From positions 620,001-684,000 of the forward strand of contig NZ_AP024094.1 in the NCBI RefSeq assembly GCF_015140455.1: a stretch of 64,000 nt of DNA, given 5' to 3'. Under the pieces are notes generated by a model. The model was not told the DNA's origin and did no database searches. It saw nothing but the letters and a program-made list of their open reading frames with translations. A program made the position numbers and the translations under genes. Source of the stretch: Jeongeupia sp. HS-3. GTDB taxonomy: Bacteria > Pseudomonadota > Gammaproteobacteria > Burkholderiales > Chitinibacteraceae. Positions 62,839 through 64,000 of the stretch are shown here, in pieces. The first letter of the stretch is position 1; each line of letters begins with the position of its first letter.

Positions 62839-64000
62839 TCAAAGGGAACGACTGGCACTTTGCACACTGGTGCCTTGCACTTCGGGTTCATTGTCACCGG
62901 CCGGTGCCACGCGCTCGTCGATGCGAACGAACAACAGTGCCGGTGCGATCAGCGCGACGCCGACACACAGATAGGTGGCGAGGAACATCGTATGCAGCTC
63001 GCGCGTTTCGGTGGCGAAGTGGCCGCCGAAGGCCGCCAGCAACAGGCCGATCAGCGCGGCGCCCAGGCTCATGGTCAGCTGCATGATCATCGACATCATG
63101 CTATTGCCGCTGCCGGCCAGGCTGTTGTCGAGATCCTTGAGCATATAGGTGTTCATCGCCGAGAACCGGGTTGCGTTGAGGCCGCCCTGCAGCACCATGA
63201 ACACCATCATCAGCGGGTAATAACCGGCTAGCCCGCACAGGCCGATGCCGACGACGGTCAGGCCAAGCAGCACGGTGGTCCAGCTCAGCACTCGCCGGTA
63301 GCCGAAGCGCTGCACGGTGCCGACGACGACGCGTTTCATCGACATGGCGCCGATCACCGTCGGGATCGACATCATCCCGGCGTGCATCGGGCTGAAGCCG
63401 AGGCCCATTTGCAGGAACAGCGGCGTCAGCAGCGGCAGCGCGCCGGTGCCGATGCGGCCGAAAAAGCTGCCGGCGGCGCCCATGGCGAAGCTGGGGATCT
63501 GGAACAGACGCGGGCTGAACAGCGGTGCTTCAGCGCGATTGGCATGCTGCCAGTACAGCAGCAGCGCGCCAAAGCCGACGGCGAGCATCGGTACGACCGC
63601 GGCCATGGTCAGGTGCAGTTCACCCGCGCCTTCGAGCGCCAGCGTCAGCATCGCCATCGAGGTGGCAATCAGGATGAAGCCGGCAATATCGAAGCGTGGG
63701 CCGCGTTCAAGCGCGTAATTGGGCATCAGCCGCCAGGTGGCCAGCATGCCCAGCAAGCCGATCGGCAGATTGATCAGAAAGATCCAGTGCCAGGACACGT
63801 ATTCGACCAGAAAGCCGCCGAGCGTCGGCCCCACGAGCGGACCGATCAGGCCGGGCAGGGTGACAAAGTTCATCGCCGCCATGAAATCCTTGCGCGGCAC
63901 CGCCTTGAACACGGTCAGCCGGCCGACCGGCACCATCATCGCGCCGCCGGCGCCTTGCAAGATTCGCGCGAATACCAGCGTGCCCAGGTTGGGCGCCAGC
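62839..64000 (-). CDS. DHA2-type MFS exporter, 5' end outside window
   Basis: Partial: the frame stays open to the window edge (preceding residues read [15 protein letters not shown]), so 387 C-terminal residues are seen, beginning before [15 protein letters not shown]. This motif in helix 4-5, followed by [22 protein letters not shown], and the many helices ([16 protein letters not shown]) place it in the EmrB/MdtD-like exporter group. It ends at 62839, just upstream of the clpB promoter. Substrate not predictable. Confidence 0.9.
   Translation of the reverse strand, partial: LAPNLGTLVFARILQGAGGAMMVPVGRLTVFKAVPRKDFMAAMNFVTLPGLIGPLVGPTLGGFLVEYVSWHWIFLINLPIGLLGMLATWRLMPNYALERGPRFDIAGFILIATSMAMLTLALEGAGELHLTMAAVVPMLAVGFGALLLYWQHANRAEAPLFSPRLFQIPSFAMGAAGSFFGRIGTGALPLLTPLFLQMGLGFSPMHAGMMSIPTVIGAMSMKRVVVGTVQRFGYRRVLSWTTVLLGLTVVGIGLCGLAGYYPLMMVFMVLQGGLNATRFSAMNTYMLKDLDNSLAGSGNSMMSMIMQLTMSLGAALIGLLLAAFGGHFATETRELHTMFLATYLCVGVALIAPALLFVRIDERVAPAGDNEPEVQGTSVQSASRSL

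Overview
The window is ordinary chromosomal DNA of a high-GC (estimated by eye, low-to-mid 60s percent) Gram-negative bacterium. recA-recX, clpB behind a sigma-32 promoter, a sulfite reductase followed by a DUF934 protein, an archaic chaperone-usher pilus locus and a YejABEF-type peptide importer suggest a betaproteobacterium, probably of the Neisseriales (Chitinibacteraceae/Chromobacteriaceae neighbourhood). That placement is inferred from family resemblance; no database search was run. No tRNA, rRNA, CRISPR array, intact transposon or prophage was seen.

Layout. 1-5.3 kb: Bcr/CflA efflux pump, an NAD(P)-binding protein and a DsbA-like protein opposite a LysR regulator, then recX and recA separated by a hairpin. 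5.5-11.4 kb: dadA, then a tightly coupled operon for an archaic (Csu-like) pilus. 11.5-14 kb: pgk, then a decayed iron-uptake locus (broken PepSY gene joined to the tail of a TonB-dependent receptor). 14-22.2 kb: EAL protein, 1440-residue autotransporter, a REC-HTH-PAS-histidine kinase fusion, then remnants of an alcohol dehydrogenase and a cupin gene. 22.2-27.3 kb: GFA protein, a conserved hypothetical, and an electrophile-detoxification cluster (old yellow enzyme, MDR reductase, YqhD-type dehydrogenase, TetR regulator) with two matching operators. 27.3-29.6 kb: LysR opposite DoxX and a DODA-type dioxygenase. 29.6-30.2 kb: a non-coding stretch with structured RNA potential. 30.2-36.2 kb: chemoreceptor, a decayed copy of its own 3' end, MalT-like LuxR regulator coupled to a CSS-motif EAL phosphodiesterase. 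36.2-47.3 kb: oxidoreductase, pepN, sulfite reductase plus DUF934, MarR plus DHA2 exporter, NlpD-like lipoprotein, and an overlapping udg-rimI-tsaB run. 47.4-57.4 kb: a yej peptide ABC transporter split into A, B-E and F by antiporter and small envelope genes. 57.5-64 kb: Aer-like receptor, alpha/beta hydrolase, clpB, and a DHA2 exporter cut by the window end.

Themes. Surface attachment and second-messenger signalling are prominent (pilus, autotransporter, two EAL proteins, two chemoreceptors, a fused kinase-regulator). The best-supported regulatory unit is the TetR detoxification regulon. The least ordinary protein is the kinase-regulator fusion, whose receiver domain has Glu where the phospho-acceptor Asp should be. 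Three separate scars of gene loss or duplication show recent local remodelling.
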